Of a stretch of 64,000 nucleotides of DNA, positions 50,980-63,990 are shown one piece after another. The translations under genes and the position numbers were made by a program. Positions within the stretch are counted from its first letter, which is position 1; each line of letters begins with the position of its first letter. Source of the stretch: Deinococcus sp. Marseille-Q6407 (GTDB lineage: Bacteria > Deinococcota > Deinococci > Deinococcales > Deinococcaceae); contig NZ_CAMPFU010000003.1 of NCBI RefSeq assembly GCF_946848805.1, positions 124,001 to 188,000 of the forward strand, given 5' to 3'. The notes beneath the pieces were generated by a model. That model ran no database searches. It was not told the origin of the DNA and saw only the letters and a program-made list of their open reading frames with translations.

Positions 50980-51291
50980 ATGCGCTCACAGGCCAAGGAC
51001 ATCGTTACTCTGCGGCTCAGCCATTGCCGGGCCGAACGTGCGGCACAGGAAGCACGGTACCATCTGGCGGTGATGCATTATCGCAGCTGCCTGGAAACGG
51101 CAGAGCGGCGAGAGGACTGTCAGGCGGTGCAGTTTTTTGCCCTGCGGCTGGCTGAGTGCTATGAGCAGATGAACCTGAATGCCAAAGCCCGGGCCTTCCG
51201 CGACCTGGCGCAGTGCGCGGCGGCACAGCCAGACCGGCAATGGCTGAGCCGTCCAGACAGCGACGGTCCAGCCGCCGCGCCCCTTCACTGA
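50980..51291 (+). CDS. Small TPR-like hypothetical protein
   Basis: A 103-residue helical protein (RAAQEARYHLAVMHYRSCLE, FFALRLAECYEQMNLNAKAR) with the alanine/aromatic spacing of two or three tetratricopeptide-like helices. It likely mediates protein contacts. TAGAGT lies six bases before the ATG, and TTGTTA 16 bases further up is a possible -35, so a leaderless mRNA is likely. A pair of overlapping palindromes sits further upstream. No specific family recognised. Confidence 0.6.
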   Translation: MRSQAKDIVTLRLSHCRAERAAQEARYHLAVMHYRSCLETAERREDCQAVQFFALRLAECYEQMNLNAKARAFRDLAQCAAAQPDRQWLSRPDSDGPAAAPLH

Positions 51292-51303
51292 AAACCACCC
51301 GAG

Positions 51304-51342
51304 GCCCGCCCAGCACCCTGCTGCGGCGGGCTTCGGCTTTTT
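51304..51342 (+). terminator. Terminator after the TPR-like gene
   Basis: GCCCGCC (51304-51310) pairs with GGCGGGC (51325-51331), followed by TTCGGC and five T. Confidence 0.8.
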
Positions 51343-51404
51343 GGTCTACCAGGGTAGGCAGCTGTTCAGGCGCGGGGAAACTGCCGGCGCAGTGCCGCCT
51401 CAGC

Positions 51405-51902
51405 TCAGTCCGGTTGTACGACGCCAGAGAAGCCCTGCTGCTGCATCCAGAAAGCGCAGAGGGCCAGCAGGGCCGCCAGTGGAAAGGGCACCGCACCCAG
51501 GTCCATTCGCACATCGAACCCGTCACTGACACCGCCAATGCGGCCACGTGCCTCGGCACCGTACACACGGAAACTGAGGTCCTGTCCGTCGGTGACGCCG
51601 CCCAAGCGGCCGCTGGCGCCTTCAGGGGTAAAGTCCAGCACGAAATCCAGCCCCTCCAGGTAGCTGCCCAGCCGGCCGGACATGCGGGTGCCGCCCACAC
51701 TGGCCGAGACATCAAAGCCGTAGCTGACGCCGCCTACCCGGCCGCCCAAGCCCGCTGGCGCCGCCCCGATGCGGATATCCATACCGTTCAGGAAACTGCC
51801 GATCCGGCCCCGGAATTCCTGGCCGGTCCACTGTCCCTGAAGGTCATATCCGCTGTCCAGGGAACCGAAACGCCCGCTCAGATTGCCGCTCGCTGCTGTC
51901 AT
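51405..51902 (-). CDS. Protein of six tandem 22-residue GR-x-G repeats with membrane tail
   Basis: A 165-residue protein built from about six repeats of exactly 22 residues, each beginning G-R-[FIVL]-G and carrying a G-x-D at positions 9-11 (examples: GRIGSFLNGMD, GRVGGVSYGFD, GRLGGVTDGQD). They cover residues 10 to about 136. The even spacing and alternating hydrophobics suggest a repetitive beta structure. A hydrophobic C-terminal stretch (FPLAALLALCAFWM) may anchor it in the membrane. I know no family with this pattern. The ATG at 51902 follows TATGAT by seven bases; an ATG at 51914 is also in frame. Confidence 0.7.
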   Translation of the reverse strand: MTAASGNLSGRFGSLDSGYDLQGQWTGQEFRGRIGSFLNGMDIRIGAAPAGLGGRVGGVSYGFDVSASVGGTRMSGRLGSYLEGLDFVLDFTPEGASGRLGGVTDGQDLSFRVYGAEARGRIGGVSDGFDVRMDLGAVPFPLAALLALCAFWMQQQGFSGVVQPD

Positions 51903-51971
51903 GCCCGTCATCATAAGCAGCCCGGGTCTACAAAAGCCCTACAGCTGCGCGGCCCCTCAGCACCAAAAAAA

Positions 51972-51991
51972 CCAGCCCCCTGGAGGGCTGG
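51972..51991 (-). terminator. Terminator of the sucA-sucB operon
   Basis: CCAGCCC (51972-51978) pairs with GGGCTGG (51985-51991), and seven A on the plus strand form a T run after the hairpin for minus-strand transcription. Confidence 0.9.
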
Positions 51992-52014
51992 TGACTGACA
52001 AGGCCGGGGAAGTC

Positions 52015-53262
52015 TCAGATGTCCAGCAGCAGGCGGGCCGGGTCTTCCAGCAGGTTCTTGATGGTGACCAGGAAACGCACGCTTTCGCTGCCGTCAATGA
52101 TGCGGTGATCGTAGCTGAGGGCCACGTACATCATCGGGCGAATCACGATTTCGCCGTTCACGACCACCGGGCGCTGCACAATGTTGTGCATACCCAAAAT
52201 GGCGCTCTGGGGCGCGTTGATGATCGGGGTGCTCATCATTGAGCCGAAGGTGCCGCCGTTGGTGATGGTAAAGGTGCCGCCGCTCATGTCTTCCATGCTC
52301 AGCTTGTTGGAACGGGCCTTCTTGGCATAGTCGCCGATGCCCTTTTCAATATCGGCCAGGCTCATCTGGTCGGTGTCGCGCAGGATGGGCACCACCAGGC
52401 CGCGGTCGGTGGACACGGCGATACCGATGTCGTAGAAGCCGTGGTAGATGACGTCTTTGCCGTCCACGCTGGCGTTGACCGCCGGGAAAGCCTTAAGAGC
52501 TTCGGTGGCAGCACGCACGAAGAAGCTCATAAAGCCCAGTTTCACGTCATGCTTGGCGACGAACTGATCCTGGTACTTCTTGCGCAGGTCCATGATCGGC
52601 TTCATGTCCACCTCGTTGAAGGTGGTCAGCATGGCGGTGGTGTTCTGCACTTCCTTGAGGCGTTCGGCGATGCGCTGGCGAATCCGGGTCATCTGCACCC
52701 GTTCTTCGGGGCGTTCGCCGGCCGGCAGCTGCACAGCCGGGGCGCTGGTCTGGGCCTGCGTGGCCTGACCAGGCTGAGCGTTCATGGCGTCGGCCTTGGT
52801 GATGTTGCCGCGGGGACCGCTGGCCGGCACCTGGGCTGGGTCCAGACCCTTTTCGGCCACGATCTTGCGCACAGCCGGCGACAGGTCTTCGCGGCGCTCA
52901 TTCTGGGCAGCCGGAGCCGGAACCGCCTGGGGTTCGCGGGCCTGGCTTTCGCCGCCGGCGCTCTGAGCGGGGTCGGCGCTGGTTTCGGTGCTGGCAGCAG
53001 CCGGGGCAGGAGCGGCGGCGCCGGCTTCACCGGCGGCCAGTTCGCCCAGCACTTCTTCGCTCAGTACGGTGTCGCCTTCGTTCTTGGTGACGCTCTTGAG
53101 CACGCCATCTTCCTGGGCGATAACTTCCAGCACGACCTTGTCGGTTTCGATTTCGGCCAGCACGTCACCGCGCTTGACGCTGGTACCCGGCTGCACGTTC
53201 CAGCCCAGCAGGGTGCCTTCGGAAACGGATTCGCTAAATACGGGAACTTTAATTTCGGACAT
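52015..53262 (-). CDS. sucB: Dihydrolipoyl succinyltransferase, E2 of 2-oxoglutarate dehydrogenase
   Basis: A 415-residue E2 core subunit of the 2-oxoglutarate dehydrogenase complex. N-terminal lipoyl domain with the lipoylated lysine in [20 protein letters not shown], an Ala/Pro-rich linker, the peripheral-subunit-binding domain ([20 protein letters not shown]) and the catalytic domain ending in the active-site block [19 protein letters not shown]. Full-length. Ribosome site AGAGGTGAAC before the ATG. Follows sucA by 61 bases; E3 (lipoamide dehydrogenase) is elsewhere. Confidence 0.97.
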   Translation of the reverse strand: MSEIKVPVFSESVSEGTLLGWNVQPGTSVKRGDVLAEIETDKVVLEVIAQEDGVLKSVTKNEGDTVLSEEVLGELAAGEAGAAAPAPAAASTETSADPAQSAGGESQAREPQAVPAPAAQNERREDLSPAVRKIVAEKGLDPAQVPASGPRGNITKADAMNAQPGQATQAQTSAPAVQLPAGERPEERVQMTRIRQRIAERLKEVQNTTAMLTTFNEVDMKPIMDLRKKYQDQFVAKHDVKLGFMSFFVRAATEALKAFPAVNASVDGKDVIYHGFYDIGIAVSTDRGLVVPILRDTDQMSLADIEKGIGDYAKKARSNKLSMEDMSGGTFTITNGGTFGSMMSTPIINAPQSAILGMHNIVQRPVVVNGEIVIRPMMYVALSYDHRIIDGSESVRFLVTIKNLLEDPARLLLDI

Positions 53263-53323
53263 TGTTCACCTCTCTGAAAAGGGGGGGGCAAAGGAGGAAG
53301 GGCGGGGAGAAACAGTGGCCGGC

Positions 53324-56215
<2,892 letters not shown>

Positions 56216-56412
56216 AACGCTGTCAGCATACCGCCCTTTGCGGCCCCGTGGGGTGGAGCGGCTCACTGGCAGGCCCGGCTGGCCGAACACCCCGGCCGCG
56301 TTCCTGCGTGGGTAACAGAATTGGTCTGCCCAGTGCCGGCAAGAGAAGGGCTCCGGCCGAACCTTTAGCCCAGTCCCATCCGGCGCCCCGGCGGGTTTGC
56401 CATCATGCAAGC

Positions 56413-56706
56413 ATGACCGACAAAAACCGCACTCCCGAACAGAATGCCGATACCGGTACTGACACTCATGACACCGGCAACGGCATGAGCAGCCAGAGCC
56501 ACTGGACTGGTGATGAGGCCCTCAGCCGCGGAGTAATTCCCGCCAGCGAGCCGGCCACCGACGCCGGCACTGCGCTGGGCGGCGACCCCTTCCGCCAGGA
56601 AGACGACGCTACCCGTGGCATTCCCGAAGGCGTGACCGAGGGTGACGGCCGCAACGAAACCGGTACCACCTTCGATACTGACCCCACCGGAGACAAGCGG
56701 CTGTGA
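56413..56706 (+). CDS. Small acidic hydrophilic protein
   Basis: A 97-residue protein rich in Asp, Glu, Thr and Gly without a hydrophobic core (TDKNRTPEQNADTGTDTHDT at the start, GDKRL at the end). It is probably intrinsically disordered, reminiscent of small hydrophilic stress proteins, but without a recognised motif. Divergent from sucA and overlapping the SMP-30 gene start (GTGA), so the two are coupled. Confidence 0.6.
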   Translation: MTDKNRTPEQNADTGTDTHDTGNGMSSQSHWTGDEALSRGVIPASEPATDAGTALGGDPFRQEDDATRGIPEGVTEGDGRNETGTTFDTDPTGDKRL

Positions 56707-57575
56707 GCCCGCTGTTCCAGGCCGCCCAGGGCGGGTTCCTGGACCTGTTTCCTGAAGGCGCCGAACTGACCCGGCTGGCCGGTGACTTTACCTGGACCGA
56801 AGGCCCCTGCTGGATTCCGGCGCGTGGCTGCGTGGTGTTCAGTGATGTACGGCAGGACCGCACCTGGCGCTGGACCCCCGGCAGCGGCCTGGCCGAGGAG
56901 ATGAACCCCAGCCGCCACCAGAATGGCCACTGCCTGGACGCACAGGGCCGGCTGGTGGCCTGCTCGCACGGCGACCGGGCGGTGCTGCGCCAGGAAGAAG
57001 ACGGCCGCTGGACCACTCTGGCCAGCGAGTGGCAGGGCCAGCGGCTGAACAGCCCCAACGACGTGGCTCTCAGCCCCGACGGCAGCCTGTGGTTTAGCGA
57101 CCCCACCTACGGCATAGACAAGCCCGAGGAAGGCTACGGCGGCGAGATGGAACTGCCGGGCCGTTACGTGTTCCGGATTGCCCCGGACGGCACCCTCAGC
57201 TGCCCCATCACCGACCGCCACAAGCCCAACGGCCTGGCGTTCCGCTCGGCCAACGAACTGCTGCTGTCGGATACCGGCGACCAGGCCGCCACCCACCTCT
57301 ACCGCATTGACGGTGACCGGGCCGAGCATCAGGGGGGCTTTTTTCAGGTGGACCAGGGCAAGACCGACGGCCTGCGCGTAGACGCGGATGGCCGCATCTG
57401 GAGCAGCGCTGGCGACGGCGTTCATGTGTTCTCACCCCAGGGCGAGGAACTGGGCCGCATTCTGCTGCCCGAAACCGCCGCCAACCTCTGCTTCGGCGGG
57501 GCCGACGGCACCGAGCTGTTCATTACGGCCAGCACCGGGCTGTACCATCTGCCCACCCGGGTGCGGGGCTGGTAA
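56703..57575 (+). CDS. SMP-30/gluconolactonase-family protein
   Basis: A 290-residue six-bladed beta-propeller hydrolase. It has FTWTEGPCWIPARGCVVFSD, RLNSPNDVALSPDGSLWFSD, DRHKPNGLAFRSANELLLSD and DGLRVDADGRIWSSAGDGV, which carry the metal-binding E, N and D residues of the family. These enzymes hydrolyse sugar lactones such as gluconolactone or act on other esters; the substrate here is not known. The GTG start overlaps the stop of the acidic-protein gene. Confidence 0.9.
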   Translation: MSPLFQAAQGGFLDLFPEGAELTRLAGDFTWTEGPCWIPARGCVVFSDVRQDRTWRWTPGSGLAEEMNPSRHQNGHCLDAQGRLVACSHGDRAVLRQEEDGRWTTLASEWQGQRLNSPNDVALSPDGSLWFSDPTYGIDKPEEGYGGEMELPGRYVFRIAPDGTLSCPITDRHKPNGLAFRSANELLLSDTGDQAATHLYRIDGDRAEHQGGFFQVDQGKTDGLRVDADGRIWSSAGDGVHVFSPQGEELGRILLPETAANLCFGGADGTELFITASTGLYHLPTRVRGW

Positions 57576-57615
57576 TGCGGCGACCTGCCGCCCCCACAAA
57601 GGGGCAGCAGGAGCC

Positions 57616-58062
57616 TCAGAACGACGGGAAGTAAGGAATCGGCGTGGGCCGGTCCTGTCCTACGAAAGCCCGCAGCTGGCTTTGCAGCACCCGGCCCTGG
57701 GGGTCAGTCACCGTAACCGTCAGGATGTGCTGACTGCTCTAGGCATGTTCGGCGGCTTTGAGGGTCAGGTAAACGCGGCCCTTGCTGGAAAGCTGCTCCG
57801 GTTCGGTCAGGATTTCCAGGGTGCCGGGCACCTGATCCACACTGATGACATAAGGCCCGGGGCCAGCGCCCTCGCGGGTATTCAGGTCCAGCATCACCGT
57901 CTGCTTCTGGCCGGGTGCCAGGGTCACCGACGGCGGCCAGATGCGCAGGTCGGTGGCGGGGATGGCGTTGTTGGCGGGCGACATGGTGCAGGCGCTCAGC
58001 GAAAACGCCAGCAGAGAAGCGCCGAGGGCCGGCAGGCGGAAGCGGGGAAAAAGTAGAGACAT
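57616..58062 (-). pseudogene. Lipoprotein gene with in-frame TAG
   Basis: From ATG 58062 the product has a lipoprotein signal MSLLFPRFRLPALGASLLAF then SLSAC, and an immunoglobulin-like beta domain (LAPGQKQTVMLDLNTREGAG, RVYLTLKAAEHA). Codon 108 is TAG (57739-57741). The same frame continues with clearly related sequence (SSQHILTVTVTDPQGRVLQS, QLRAFVGQDRPTPIPYFPSF) to TGA at 57616, total 149 codons. A CAG to TAG change would explain it. The truncated form may still fold partly. Divergent from thyA. Confidence 0.75.
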
Positions 58063-58283
58063 AGGCAGCAGGCTCCTTCGGTAGAGGTGGGGCGGCCCGG
58101 CGGCAACCGCCAGACCAGATCAGTCTCAGATTAGGCAGTGGCTCTGCCGGATTTATGACACTGCCCGGCAGTTCAGCGGCCTTCATGTAAGCTGCTGGCA
58201 TAAGAGCAGCTTTGCTGTGCCAAACGTAACATTTTCCCCGCCGGCATTCTCCTGATGCACTGCGGGCCTACACTAAAAAACAT

Positions 58284-59078
58284 ATGCGCCAGTACCTCGA
58301 CTTTCTCCAGCACATCCGGGATCACGGCACCGACAAGATGGACCGCACCGGCACCGGCACCCACTCGGTGTTCGGGTATCAGATGCGGTTTGACCTGCAG
58401 CAGGGCTTTCCGCTGGTCACCACCAAGCGGGTTCATCTCAAGAGCATCATTTACGAGCTGCTGTGGTTCCTGCGCGGCGACAGCAACGTGCGGTGGCTAC
58501 AGGAGCGCGGCGTGACCATCTGGGACGAATGGGCCGATGAACAGGGCGAGCTGGGACCGGTGTACGGTCAGCAGTGGCGCAGCTGGCCAGACGGTGACGG
58601 CGGCCAGATCGACCAGATCACCCAGGTGATTGAGCAGATCCGGCAGAACCCCGATTCTAGGCGGCTGATCGTGTCGGCCTGGAACGTGGCGCAGGTGGAC
58701 GAGATGGCCCTGCCGCCCTGTCACCTGCTGTTTCAGTTCTATGTGGCAGACGGGCGGCTGAGCTGCCAGCTGTACCAGCGCAGCGCCGACAGCTTTCTGG
58801 GGGTACCGTTCAACATCGCCAGTTACGCGCTGCTCACCATGATGGTGGCGCAGGTCTGTGACCTGGAACCCGGCGAGTTTATCTGGACCGGCGGCGACTG
58901 CCACATCTACAGCAACCACATGGCGCAGGTGGAACGGCAGCTGGCGCGCGAGCCCCGGCCGCTGCCCACCATGCACCTGAACCCGGCAGTCAAGGATATT
59001 TTCGGTTTCCAGTACGAGGATTTTCAGCTGGAAGGGTATGAGCCACACCCCGGCATCCGCGCCGAGGTGGCGGTATGA
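58284..59078 (+). CDS. thyA: Thymidylate synthase (ThyA)
   Basis: A 264-residue folate-dependent enzyme that methylates dUMP to dTMP. It has [37 protein letters not shown], the active-site cysteine in [34 protein letters not shown] and [12 protein letters not shown]. Length and motifs match the short E. coli-type enzyme. The ATG at 58284 follows TACACT by nine bases. It overlaps the dCMP deaminase gene by four bases (ATGA), and folA follows 47 bases after that, forming a dTMP/folate operon. Confidence 0.97.
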   Translation: MRQYLDFLQHIRDHGTDKMDRTGTGTHSVFGYQMRFDLQQGFPLVTTKRVHLKSIIYELLWFLRGDSNVRWLQERGVTIWDEWADEQGELGPVYGQQWRSWPDGDGGQIDQITQVIEQIRQNPDSRRLIVSAWNVAQVDEMALPPCHLLFQFYVADGRLSCQLYQRSADSFLGVPFNIASYALLTMMVAQVCDLEPGEFIWTGGDCHIYSNHMAQVERQLAREPRPLPTMHLNPAVKDIFGFQYEDFQLEGYEPHPGIRAEVAV

Positions 59079-59515
59079 GCGGCGCCGAAGCCCGGCCCAC
59101 TTTCGACCAGCTGGGCATGGATACGGCCCGGCTGTGGGCCACCCGCTCGGCCGACCCCAAGGTCAAGGTGGGGGCCTGCATCCTGGACCATCATCACCGG
59201 GTGGTGGGCGTGGGCTACAACGGCCGCGCCGCCGGCGAACCCAACGAGCGCGAAAGCCTGACGCAGGGTGCCAGCGGCTTTATTCACGCCGAGGTCAACG
59301 CCCTGCTGGCCGCCAACTGGAACGGCGAGAACCACACCCTGTACGTGACCCACGAACCCTGCGCCACCTGCGCCCGGCTGATCGTCAATTCCAGACGCAT
59401 CAGCCGGGTGCTGTTCGCGCAGAACTATACCGAGCAGACGCGGGTGGGGGCCGGGTTGCCCAGCGGCGCCGGCATTCTGGAAGCGGCTGGCATCAAGGTG
59501 CAGCAGGTGAGGTAA
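59075..59515 (+). CDS. dCMP deaminase
   Basis: A 146-residue zinc deaminase that makes dUMP from dCMP, feeding thymidylate synthase. The catalytic motif is [13 protein letters not shown] (HAE) and the zinc-binding PCATCARL (PCxxC) follows about 40 residues later; [20 protein letters not shown] is the usual substrate-side block. Its ATG overlaps the thyA stop as ATGA, so the two proteins are coupled and act in sequence. Related to ComEB-type deaminases. Confidence 0.92.
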   Translation: MSGAEARPTFDQLGMDTARLWATRSADPKVKVGACILDHHHRVVGVGYNGRAAGEPNERESLTQGASGFIHAEVNALLAANWNGENHTLYVTHEPCATCARLIVNSRRISRVLFAQNYTEQTRVGAGLPSGAGILEAAGIKVQQVR

Positions 59516-59562
59516 GCGGGTCAGTTGCGCCAGCTGGAACGTAAGCGGCATTGTAAAGTGCC

Positions 59563-60078
59563 ATGTCCAGTCACTCTCCTGCTCTCGTCGCCATCGTCGC
59601 CATGACCGAAAACCGTGTGATCGGCAAGGACGGTGACATGCCCTGGCACCTGCCAGCTGACTTCGCTCACTTCAAGCGGCTGAGCCAGGGCAAACCGAAC
59701 ATCATGGGCCGCCGGGTCTGGGATTCGCTGGGCGGCAAAGCCCTGAAGGGCCGCACCAACATCGTGCTGACCCGCCAACCGGACCTGCCGGCTGAAGGCG
59801 CGCTGCTGGCCCATTCCCCGGCGGAAGCGCTGGCCCTGGCGCAGGAGAACCTGGGCGAAAGCGGAGAAATCGCCATCATCGGCGGCGAGAAAATCTACCG
59901 GCTGTATCTGGATGACCTGACCCGGGTGGAACTGACCCTGATTCACACGCAGCTGAACGGCGACACCTTTTTCCCGCAGCTGCCCGGCCAGTGGGACATC
60001 ACCGCCGAGCGGGAGCGCCCCAGCGACGAACGCAACCGCTACGACATGACCTTCCGTACCCTGGTTCGGCGCGCCTAG
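59563..60078 (+). CDS. folA: Dihydrofolate reductase
   Basis: A 171-residue NADPH-dependent enzyme that regenerates tetrahydrofolate after the thymidylate synthase reaction. Landmarks are VAIVAMTENRVIGKDGDMPW with the catalytic-side Met20-type loop, HLPADFAHFKRLSQGKPNIM and GRRVWDSLGGKALKGRTNIV, and the nicotinamide-binding GGEKIYRLYLDDL. The ATG at 59563 is downstream of the deaminase by 47 bases. It ends in TAG. Confidence 0.96.
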   Translation: MSSHSPALVAIVAMTENRVIGKDGDMPWHLPADFAHFKRLSQGKPNIMGRRVWDSLGGKALKGRTNIVLTRQPDLPAEGALLAHSPAEALALAQENLGESGEIAIIGGEKIYRLYLDDLTRVELTLIHTQLNGDTFFPQLPGQWDITAERERPSDERNRYDMTFRTLVRRA

Positions 60079-60132
60079 CCTAACCCAGCAGTCTGACCCG
60101 GGCTGGCCGCCCCTCACACGGCACGCCCGGCT

Positions 60133-60888
60133 TTATTTCTCCGGCAGCGGCGCGTGGGGGTCGGGGAGGGCCGGCAGCTTCAGCCCGGCGTAGTCGAGGG
60201 GTGCCCCAGCCCGTCCTTCCAGCCAGACCAGTTCGTCGGCCGCAGCTCCGGCCGGTAGCGGCAGGGCCGCGTCGGTGGGGTAAACGGCCACGGCGTAGAC
60301 CACCGGCTGAGCCTGTTTGCTGCTCAGTTCGGTGCGCTGCACCACGTTCCATTCGTTCAGCTGCAGGCCGCTTTTCCGGACGCTGGCACTCACAGCGTCG
60401 GCCTGGACACCCGAGCAGGGTTCCGGATCGGGCAGCAGTCCCAGAGCGCCAGTCCACTCCTGGCCCTCGCGCGGAGGCAGCTCGCCGGCCATCGTCAGCA
60501 GCCGCAGTTGCTGGGGCGCGCATTGGCTGTTCTGCGCGCGGCCCACCAGCCAGCGTTCCTGATAGACCTCGCCTTTGGGCTGGCCCTGCGGAAAGCGGGT
60601 TTTCAGCTCGGCGCTGAGGTCCTTGAGGGTCACCTCGGCCCCGTCACGGTCGCTCCGCAGCGTGGCATAAGCCACCGTGTGCGTCTGCGCCGGGAAATCC
60701 AGGGTGGCCGCCAGAATATCCGGTGCGTCTCGCTGCGGGTCGGTGCCGGCGGCCTCTTTCCAGGCCCGCTGCTCGGCGGCGCTGGGGGCCTGCCAGTCCA
60801 GCGTCTGGCTCTGCGGCGATTGGTCACAGGCACCCAGCCAGGGCACCGCGACGAGCAGCGCTGCTCTCAGGGGAAGGCTTCGCTTCAT
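60133..60888 (-). CDS. Hypothetical lipoprotein
   Basis: A 251-residue protein with a lipoprotein signal MKRSLPLRAALLVAVPWLGA followed by the lipobox cysteine. The mature part has a few distinctive stretches (TLDFPAQTHTVAYATLRSDR, QNSQCAPQQLRLLTMAGELP, WTGALGLLPDPEPCSG) with two cysteines that may pair. No family recognised. Convergent with folA and 48 bases upstream of the Spx-like gene end. Confidence 0.65.
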   Translation of the reverse strand: MKRSLPLRAALLVAVPWLGACDQSPQSQTLDWQAPSAAEQRAWKEAAGTDPQRDAPDILAATLDFPAQTHTVAYATLRSDRDGAEVTLKDLSAELKTRFPQGQPKGEVYQERWLVGRAQNSQCAPQQLRLLTMAGELPPREGQEWTGALGLLPDPEPCSGVQADAVSASVRKSGLQLNEWNVVQRTELSSKQAQPVVYAVAVYPTDAALPLPAGAAADELVWLEGRAGAPLDYAGLKLPALPDPHAPLPEK

Positions 60889-60936
60889 ACCCCCAATTCT
60901 AGGCGGTAGGCGGTTCCAGGTAACGAGAAGCCCGCC

Positions 60937-61293
<357 letters not shown>

Positions 61294-61345
61294 AACGTCA
61301 GCGTAGCAAGGGGCTCGGCCCGGCCGCCTCCTTACCCCCACCCAC

Positions 61346-62338
<993 letters not shown>

Positions 62339-62395
62339 AATCAATATTCTACTTTTTTTCTCTGCAAGAAAACAGAGCGGGGATGCCGCTGGCCA

Positions 62396-63130
62396 TTATT
62401 TCGGGCCGTACTGCGTCACCAGCGCCGGCAGGTCCTCGCCCAGCTGCCCGGAGAGGATTTCCTGATTGCCGTAGACCCGCACAAAGTTGCCCTGCGCGTC
62501 CACCACGCTGACCTGATCGCCGTGCAGCATGGCCGCCTCGGCCGCGCCGGTGTCGGCCGGGTCAGTCGCTGCGCCGCTGGCCGCTTCAGCCGTGGCCACC
62601 TGAGACGCCGAGGCACCGCTGGCATGGTCGGTATGACTGGCACCCATGTTCATGTGCTGGCTGTGGTCGGTCAGTGACGGCGGCCGGGTCACGCCCACAA
62701 ACATCTCGCGCGCGGCCCGGTCAATGGCAGCCGTATCGCCGGTCAGTCCCGCGAACGCCGGGTCAAAGCGGTCCAGGTACTGGCGCAGCACCTCGGGGCG
62801 GTCGTTGGCCGGGTCCACACTGACCATCTGCACTAGCACCTTGTCCTTCAGCTGCGGCCGCAGGCCCCCGTAGGTCCGTGACAGCACACTCAGGGTGGCC
62901 GGGCAGACATCCGGGCAGCGCACAAAGCCGTAAAAGACCAGCCGCAGTTTGCCGTGCGAATCGTTCAGGTTGGCCGGCTGGCCCCGGTCGTCCAGCAGGG
63001 CCACAGAGGGCAGAGGCTTGGGTTCATCCAGGGACGTGCCGTACTGCGGCTGCGCCCCCGCCTGCCGGAAAAACAGCAGGCCGGCCAGCACGGCGGCAAT
63101 CAGGAGCAGGGCGGGAGTCAACCATTTCAC
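62396..63130 (-). CDS. SCO1/SenC-type copper chaperone
   Basis: A 244-residue membrane-anchored protein for copper delivery to the CuA site of cytochrome oxidase. The N-terminal anchor is VKWLTPALLLIAAVLAGLLF; the thioredoxin-like domain has the copper-binding FVRCPDVCPATLSVLSRTYG (CxxxC). Between it and the C-terminus lies a His/Met/Ala-rich insert (about 50 residues; SQHMNMGASHTDH) before the conserved MLHGDQVSVVDAQGNF, which provides the third ligand histidine. GTG 63130 is six bases after TACCCT. Located downstream of the oxidase subunit gene, as expected. Confidence 0.85.
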   Translation of the reverse strand: MKWLTPALLLIAAVLAGLLFFRQAGAQPQYGTSLDEPKPLPSVALLDDRGQPANLNDSHGKLRLVFYGFVRCPDVCPATLSVLSRTYGGLRPQLKDKVLVQMVSVDPANDRPEVLRQYLDRFDPAFAGLTGDTAAIDRAAREMFVGVTRPPSLTDHSQHMNMGASHTDHASGASASQVATAEAASGAATDPADTGAAEAAMLHGDQVSVVDAQGNFVRVYGNQEILSGQLGEDLPALVTQYGPK

Positions 63131-63207
63131 TGTCTCAGGGTAACGGCCCCAGCGCGTGAGCAGTGTCCCGCAGCGCTCCTTCGCAGGCCAGCCCACCACT
63201 CAGCCCA

Positions 63208-63238
63208 CAAAAAAACGCCCCCCACAGTGGGAGGGCGC
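63208..63238 (-). terminator. Terminator after cytochrome oxidase subunit III
   Basis: A GC-rich hairpin (GCGCCCTCCCAC-type arm with GTGGGGGGCG) and a T run on the minus strand, directly after the oxidase gene. Confidence 0.85.
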
Positions 63239-63261
63239 CGTGAAGCGGGAAAGAAGGGGGC

Positions 63262-63990
63262 TTACCAGGCGTAGAACAGCATCACGATCAGCAACCACAC
63301 CGCGTCAACCAAGTGCCAGTACAGGCTGGCGGGGGCCAGCGAGCCGTGGTTGTACTTGTCGATCTTACCGGTCATGGACTGGTAGAACGGCAGCGCCACG
63401 CCGGTTGCACCGATCAGGATGTGCAGACCGTGCAGGCCCACGATGATGAAGAAGCAGGACTGCCACAGGTTCTGTTTCCAGTCGCTTTCCAGGCCGAAGA
63501 GGGTGAACTCGTACACCTGGAAGCTCAGGAACAGTGCGCCCAGCAGCAGGGTGATGAACAGCAGGATACGCGCCCACTTGTGGCGGCCCTGGTGCTGCAT
63601 CTGCTCGGCGGTGTGCACCGTGATCGAGCTGCTGACCAGCACGATGGTGTTCAGAATCGCCAGCCACATGGCCGGGCGGCTGACCGGGTCCGGCACGGCC
63701 AGGCCGGTCGCGCGGTAGTAGATGAAGCCGGAGAGCAGAATGCCGAACAGCGTGACTTCCGAGATGATGAACCAGGACATCCCCAGGAAGCCGTTTTCAT
63801 ACTTGGTCAGGCCGTGGTGCGCCACCGGAACGTCATATTCACGGGTGCCGGCCCACTTGAAGACCGCGTAGAAGAACAGCGGGATGCTCAGGTACAGCAG
63901 CACAGAGGCGAACTTAAACAGACCGGTCATATCGCCCCAGGTCTGCAGCCCGGTCGAAGGCAGGTAAGGAGTGAACCAGCCGAAGGTCAT
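63262..63990 (-). CDS. ctaE: Cytochrome c oxidase subunit III
   Basis: At least 242 residues with seven hydrophobic segments, including FASVLLYLSIPLFFYAVFKW, GMSWFIISEVTLFGILLSGF, LAILNTIVLVSSSITVHTAE, FFIIVGLHGLHILIGATGVA and the end LYWHLVDAVWLLIVMLFYAW, which are typical of subunit III of haem-copper oxidases. It is an inner-membrane respiratory protein. The ATG at 63990 is the first in the window, but the frame is open to the edge, so the true start may lie outside. The other oxidase genes are expected upstream. Confidence 0.9.
   Translation of the reverse strand: MTFGWFTPYLPSTGLQTWGDMTGLFKFASVLLYLSIPLFFYAVFKWAGTREYDVPVAHHGLTKYENGFLGMSWFIISEVTLFGILLSGFIYYRATGLAVPDPVSRPAMWLAILNTIVLVSSSITVHTAEQMQHQGRHKWARILLFITLLLGALFLSFQVYEFTLFGLESDWKQNLWQSCFFIIVGLHGLHILIGATGVALPFYQSMTGKIDKYNHGSLAPASLYWHLVDAVWLLIVMLFYAW

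Noticed and set aside
58063..58283. TTATGACACT before thyA as an RDRM
   Set aside because: Only a partial left half matches and there is no right half.
62339..62395. RDRM upstream of ruvB
   Set aside because: ruvB belongs to the DdrO regulon in D. radiodurans, but no TTATGT...ACATAA-type palindrome is present in this gap.
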